This document shows positions 61,266 through 64,000 of a stretch of 64,000 nt of DNA, piece after piece. The notes under the pieces were generated by a model. That model saw only the letters and a list, made by a program, of their open reading frames with translations, ran no database searches and was not told where the DNA came from. The number at the start of each line of letters is the position of its first letter. Position 1 is the stretch's first letter. Source of the stretch: Aedoeadaptatus acetigenes. Lineage in GTDB: Bacteria > Bacillota > Clostridia > Tissierellales > Peptoniphilaceae. The DNA lies in assembly GCF_025566985.1 (NCBI RefSeq), contig NZ_JAOQJD010000007.1:1-64000 (forward strand), in the 5' to 3' direction. The position numbers and the translations under genes are program-made.

Positions 61266-61303
61266 ATTATATCATCGCGCATATCATCTATACCATGGTA
61301 TAG
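61266..61303 (-). promoter_or_regulatory. Fic promoter with palindromic operator
   Basis: Minus strand TATAAT (61266-61271). A perfect 16-bp palindrome ctataccatggtatag (61288-61303) covers the -35 position. The winged helix of the Fic protein itself or a separate repressor could bind it. Confidence 0.5.
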
Positions 61304-61351
61304 ACGAAACAAGGCTAATTTTGAAAAATGAGTCCGTCTTTACCCGCTGTA

Positions 61352-61379
61352 ATTCTCGAAAAAGGCCTTTTTCGAGAAT
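61352..61379. repeat. Perfect 28-bp palindrome
   Basis: attctcgaaaaagg then cctttttcgagaat. No T-run outside; lies between the Fic gene and the att scar. Confidence 0.85.
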
Positions 61380-61396
61380 AATGACCTCAAAAACCG

Positions 61397-61437
61397 ACGC
61401 TTATTTCCCCTAATCCTCCTTTTTCGGAAATAAGCGT
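61397..61437. repeat. 12-bp inverted repeat, 17-nt loop
   Basis: acgcttatttcc (61397-61408) and ggaaataagcgt (61426-61437). Function unknown. Confidence 0.75.
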
Positions 61438-61461
61438 TCTTCTTTGCCCTTTTGCGCAAAT

Positions 61462-61490
61462 AAAAAACCGGACTGCAGATGCAATCCGGT
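61462..61490 (-). terminator. Orphan terminator, likely that of the original tmRNA or tRNA
   Basis: Minus strand ACCGGA-TTGCA..TGCAG-TCCGGT with T6. No gene on the minus strand precedes it in the window, but a tmRNA-like 3' end lies 67 nt upstream at 61557. Confidence 0.7.
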
Positions 61491-61556
61491 CTCATGGGTA
61501 TCAAAATAGGATCATTCAAATAATAAATGGCTATTTCTTAACCGTTATGAAATTAT

Positions 61557-61576
61557 TGGTGGAGACGGCGGGGATC
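61557..61576 (-). other. Attachment-site scar: 3' end of an alanine-type (tmRNA-like) gene
   Basis: Minus strand GATCCCCGCCGTCTCCACCA is the end of the T-arm, acceptor strand CGTCTCC (with U at position 70), discriminator A and CCA of an Ala-accepting RNA, most like ssrA. The sequence diverges inside the T-loop, so no complete gene is here. It fits attR of an island inserted into ssrA, with the island on the higher-coordinate side. Confidence 0.65.
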
Positions 61577-61623
61577 TAGGATATAGGCAAACAAATCGCA
61601 TGATAAGGCCGTTTGAAATAAAT

Positions 61624-61644
61624 AGTGTGCAACCAGTGTGTAAC
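61624..61644 (+). repeat. Two direct 10-nt repeats beside the att scar
   Basis: agtgtgcaac (61624-61633) and agtgtgtaac (61635-61644), 11 bp apart. Possible arm-type integrase sites. The rest of the 61217-61830 gap holds the palindromes, orphan terminator and att scar described above. Confidence 0.4.
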
Positions 61645-61830
61645 GATAAATAGTCGGTGTAGTGTTCTGTTTTCAAACTAAATAAAACTTTAAATTAGAA
61701 GCGAAAGGCTTCCTGGATTTTTCAATTGATTGCTACTCAATTTCATTCAGATATTCAATGTTTGTGATAGAATTTAGAATGATATTATAGCAGAATATAA
61801 AAGAGCACAAAATGTAAGGAGTGAGAACCA

Positions 61831-62595
61831 ATGAATAATAAACTTCAAGAGTTAGAAGCTAGAAAAAGACATTTGAATCAAAAGATACAAACTATTTCAC
61901 AACATTTTTTAACCAGTTACGAGGAAGATTTTGCTATTCGATTCGCTCATGAATCTACAAAGATGGAAGGAAATACTCTGTCAATTTTCGAAGTCAAAAC
62001 TCTTCTAGTGGATCGAATTACAGTAGGAGGGAAAGAATTAAGAGAACTCTACGAAGTGATTAATCATCAGAAAGCCTTTGAGTATCTAAAAAAAGCGATT
62101 CTAGAAAACAGAGAATTCACAGAAGACCTAATCAAAGATCTCCACCAGATTATTACGGAAAATATTTTTCCCGGGGGTATCTATCGTCAAACTAATGTAC
62201 GGATCTCGGGTGCTTCCTTTATTCCTATCGATTGGACAGAGGTCAGAAATGAGATGTCCTATTTTATAGAACAATATACAGTTCGAAAGAAAGACTTATC
62301 AACGTTAGAATTAGCTGCATGGGTACATGCTGAGTTTGTCAAAATTCATCCATTCTCCGATGGCAACGGTAGAACAGCACGATTGCTTATGAATTATATT
62401 TTAATGGCCGATGATTTCTTGCCTATTAACATTTCTACAGAGAAACGGGCTGTATATTACGAAAGCCTCGATCAGTACGCTAAAGATCAGGACCTTGAAA
62501 AGTTTTTATTTTTGATTTGTGAAGAAGAAGAAAAAGCAATTAAGGATTATGAGATTGAATTACAGGTAGAAAAATCTCGTCCCTTTGAAAGATGA
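61831..62595 (+). CDS. Fic-domain protein (island-encoded)
   Basis: 254 aa. Inhibitory motif STKMEGN (SxxxEG) near residue 44, Fic motif HPFSDGNGRTAR complete near 172-183, so an active AMP-transferase under self-inhibition is predicted. AT-rich compared with the chromosome. No separate antitoxin gene stands before it, and the motif is within the protein. TAAGGAG precedes the ATG by 10 nt. Lies inside the proposed island. Confidence 0.92.
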   Translation: MNNKLQELEARKRHLNQKIQTISQHFLTSYEEDFAIRFAHESTKMEGNTLSIFEVKTLLVDRITVGGKELRELYEVINHQKAFEYLKKAILENREFTEDLIKDLHQIITENIFPGGIYRQTNVRISGASFIPIDWTEVRNEMSYFIEQYTVRKKDLSTLELAAWVHAEFVKIHPFSDGNGRTARLLMNYILMADDFLPINISTEKRAVYYESLDQYAKDQDLEKFLFLICEEEEKAIKDYEIELQVEKSRPFER

Positions 62596-62654
62596 TTGTA
62601 CTGAAATTCCTTTAGTCTATATAAGCTTTTCTCTGTTTGTTTCGGAGGTTATGA

Positions 62655-63413
62655 ATGAACAATAAGTATAATATGACGCTTTCACAAAACATTGCTTACG
62701 CAAAACGTAATTTAGTAGACAGCATTTATAATAGTGCCAAGTTGGAAGGATTAAATGTTACCTTCCCTGAAACTTATACCATTCTTGAAAAGGCGAAGAT
62801 GCAGAATGTCGATATTTCTGCCGTCAGCACAATTTTGAATCTAAAGCATGCCTGGCAATTTCTTTTAAAGAACATCGAAGAACCCATTACCCTTGATTTC
62901 ATAAAAGACCTTCATTATGAAATTGCTAAAGATGAAGCTCTTGCCTGGGGAGAACTAAGAACAGGTCGTGTTGGTATTGGAGGAACAGATTATGTACCGC
63001 CAATACCTGAAGAAGGCGAAGTAAAAACAAAACTTTTAGCATTCGAAAAAATAAATAATGCAACGGAAAGAGCGATTGAACGAATGCTATGGATGATGAA
63101 AGCACAACTTTTTTGGGACGGAAATAAACGAACCGCTTCACTGATTGCTAATAAAGATCTTATAAGCCACGGTAAGGGCATCCTTACAATCAGGGAGAAA
63201 GATATTTTAGAATTCAATACTTTGCTCAGCCATTATTACTCTACAGATGAAAAAACCGATCTAATAAATATGATTTATAAAAAAGCAATCAGCGGTGTGG
63301 AGTTAAGAGAAAAGGATCTTCCTTCCTATAGAGAATTAAAAGATCAAGCAACTGAGAGAATGAATCTTTCTAAGCCAAACCAATTTTTAAAGCTTGATGA
63401 TTTAGAAAGATAG
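62655..63413 (+). CDS. Divergent Fic/Doc-like protein lacking the catalytic His
   Basis: 252 aa. The Fido core is recognizable: SAKLEG (SxxxEG inhibitory motif) at about 27-32, and AQLFWDGNKRTAS where active Fic has HPFxxGNGRxxR. His is replaced by Gln, the second Gly by Lys (as in Doc), and the last Arg by Ser. AMPylation seems unlikely; a Doc-like kinase or another role cannot be excluded. Starts 59 nt after the previous Fic gene with GGAGG 6 nt upstream; probably the same transcript. Confidence 0.85.
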   Translation: MNNKYNMTLSQNIAYAKRNLVDSIYNSAKLEGLNVTFPETYTILEKAKMQNVDISAVSTILNLKHAWQFLLKNIEEPITLDFIKDLHYEIAKDEALAWGELRTGRVGIGGTDYVPPIPEEGEVKTKLLAFEKINNATERAIERMLWMMKAQLFWDGNKRTASLIANKDLISHGKGILTIREKDILEFNTLLSHYYSTDEKTDLINMIYKKAISGVELREKDLPSYRELKDQATERMNLSKPNQFLKLDDLER

Positions 63414-63420
63414 ATTTAAA

Positions 63421-63447
63421 GCCACTGCGAAGGCGGTGGCTTTTTTT
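63421..63447 (+). terminator. Terminator of the island Fic pair
   Basis: GCCAC-tgcgaaggcg-GTGGC followed by T7. Confidence 0.85.
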
Positions 63448-63489
63448 GGTATAATAGAAGTATCTAAATTCACCTTTTTTCTGTCATAG

Positions 63490-63602
63490 CAAGCGAGTAC
63501 CTTGGATATCCATTTTGAAAAAATAAATCTCCAAGGCTTGTTGAGGAGTTCCCCAAACCCCCGAAATAAATTTTGGATTTTCAAAATTTATGGGATAATC
63601 CC
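63490..63602. other. Candidate origin of transfer (oriT)
   Basis: Three nested inverted repeats directly before mobC: CAAGC...CCTTGGA / TCCAAGG...GCTTG (63490-63540), ATAAATTTTG-gatttt-CAAAATTTAT (63566-63591), and GGGA-taa-TCCC (63592-63602). The gene-free region lies where oriT normally sits in mobilizable islands. The nick site cannot be named. Confidence 0.55.
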
Positions 63603-63642
63603 GAACCCTTATTAAACTATTTTTATGAAAGGAATTAAAGCT

Positions 63643-64000
63643 ATGAGTGAAAAAAGATACCGAGATCAGCAGATGCTTTTAAGATTTACTTCTGAAGAAA
63701 AAGAATTCTTCGAAACCCTTTTTGAAAAAAGTCGATTTACTAATCGCAATGATTTTATTATCCACCTACTCCGCCATCGTAAAATAATTAATGTCCGACT
63801 AAATGACGGTCAGCTAAATGCTATGCACGTTTCTCTCTCCCTGATTGGAAATAATATAAATCAAATTGCTCGAAGAATAAATTCTACCAATTCAATTTAC
63901 CAAGAAGACATTAATGATATTTTAGAAATTAAAAACCAATTAGAAGATATTCGTACTAATCTTCACATGCTATGCAAGACTTTTAATGTTCAGAGGGCAT
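63643..64000 (+). CDS. mobC: MobC-like mobilization protein (runs off the window)
   Basis: First 119 codons. The N-terminus MSEKRYRDQQMLLRFTSEEK is ribbon-helix-helix-like, and the core LIGNNINQIARRIN is the relaxosome MobC/NikA-like hallmark. Helps the relaxase nick oriT. Start at 63643 follows AAAGGA by about 10 nt; an in-frame ATG at 63625 lacks an SD. A relaxase probably begins at or after 63998 (ATG at the window edge). Confidence 0.82.
   Translation, partial: MSEKRYRDQQMLLRFTSEEKEFFETLFEKSRFTNRNDFIIHLLRHRKIINVRLNDGQLNAMHVSLSLIGNNINQIARRINSTNSIYQEDINDILEIKNQLEDIRTNLHMLCKTFNVQRA

Noticed and set aside
61557..61576. A complete tRNA or tmRNA gene here
   Set aside because: Only the last 20 nt match; no anticodon arm, D-arm or tag frame is present, so it is kept only as an att scar.
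1..64000. CRISPR arrays, rRNA operons or a replication origin
   Set aside because: No regularly spaced repeats, no rRNA cores and no dnaA-box cluster were seen in the window.

Overview
The window looks like the chromosome of a low-to-middle GC anaerobic Firmicute (Bacillota). The layout, with murB-rapZ-yvcK-whiA-ptsH-dnaE-pfkA-pyk, ecfA1-ecfA2-ecfT-truA, serC-serA-DUF1015, T-boxes, a lysine riboswitch and a THF riboswitch, is typical of Clostridia/Tissierellia. My guess is a Peptoniphilaceae-like organism, but nothing in the window proves the genus. Most genes are GC-moderate and tightly packed, with Shine-Dalgarno sites and short overlaps. Two stretches are visibly AT-rich: 24.8-25.9 kb and 61.6-64.0 kb.

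Left part (1-15.6 kb): the 3' end of an IS30-type transposase; a flavodiiron protein; exonuclease III with a TtcA-like tRNA thiolase; tRNA-Thr(CGU); a GntR(YtrA)-controlled ABC exporter; a LanFEG/CprABC-like peptide-resistance exporter with its response regulator and histidine kinase; a RarD-like permease; the ECF energizing module plus truA; a tryptophan permease under a Trp T-box; ThiW and a small glutaredoxin-like protein.

Middle (15.6-40 kb): a pyrimidine operon pyrB-pyrK-pyrD-carA-carB that ends in an unusual degenerate D-Ala-D-Ala-ligase-like/coiled-coil protein. The CarA in it has lost its whole glutaminase triad. Next come a lipid-anchored or secreted unknown, an AT-rich membrane EEP-fold protein, and a TetR/Fur-box-controlled cluster of two ABC half-transporters plus a dedicated ECF module, which resembles streptococcal heme-uptake genes. 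A region of IS scars and an unassigned structured RNA follows. Then RluA-type pseudouridine synthase, NAD kinase, a membrane J-protein with a minimal zincin, a lysine-riboswitch NhaC-type transporter, a ZIP transporter and a THF-riboswitch FolT.

Right part (40-64 kb): pyk, pfkA, dnaE, HPr, WhiA, YvcK, RapZ and MurB; a Met T-box driving metNI with two metQ lipoproteins; a TIM-barrel protein overlapping an AI-2E-type permease; DUF1015-serA-serC; and a class II Fic protein. At 61557-61576 lies a 20-nt copy of an alanine-type (tmRNA-like) 3' end, with a terminator on its chromosomal side. I read this as the attachment scar of a mobilizable island that continues to the right, with two more Fic/Fido genes, a candidate oriT and a partial MobC-like gene running off the window.
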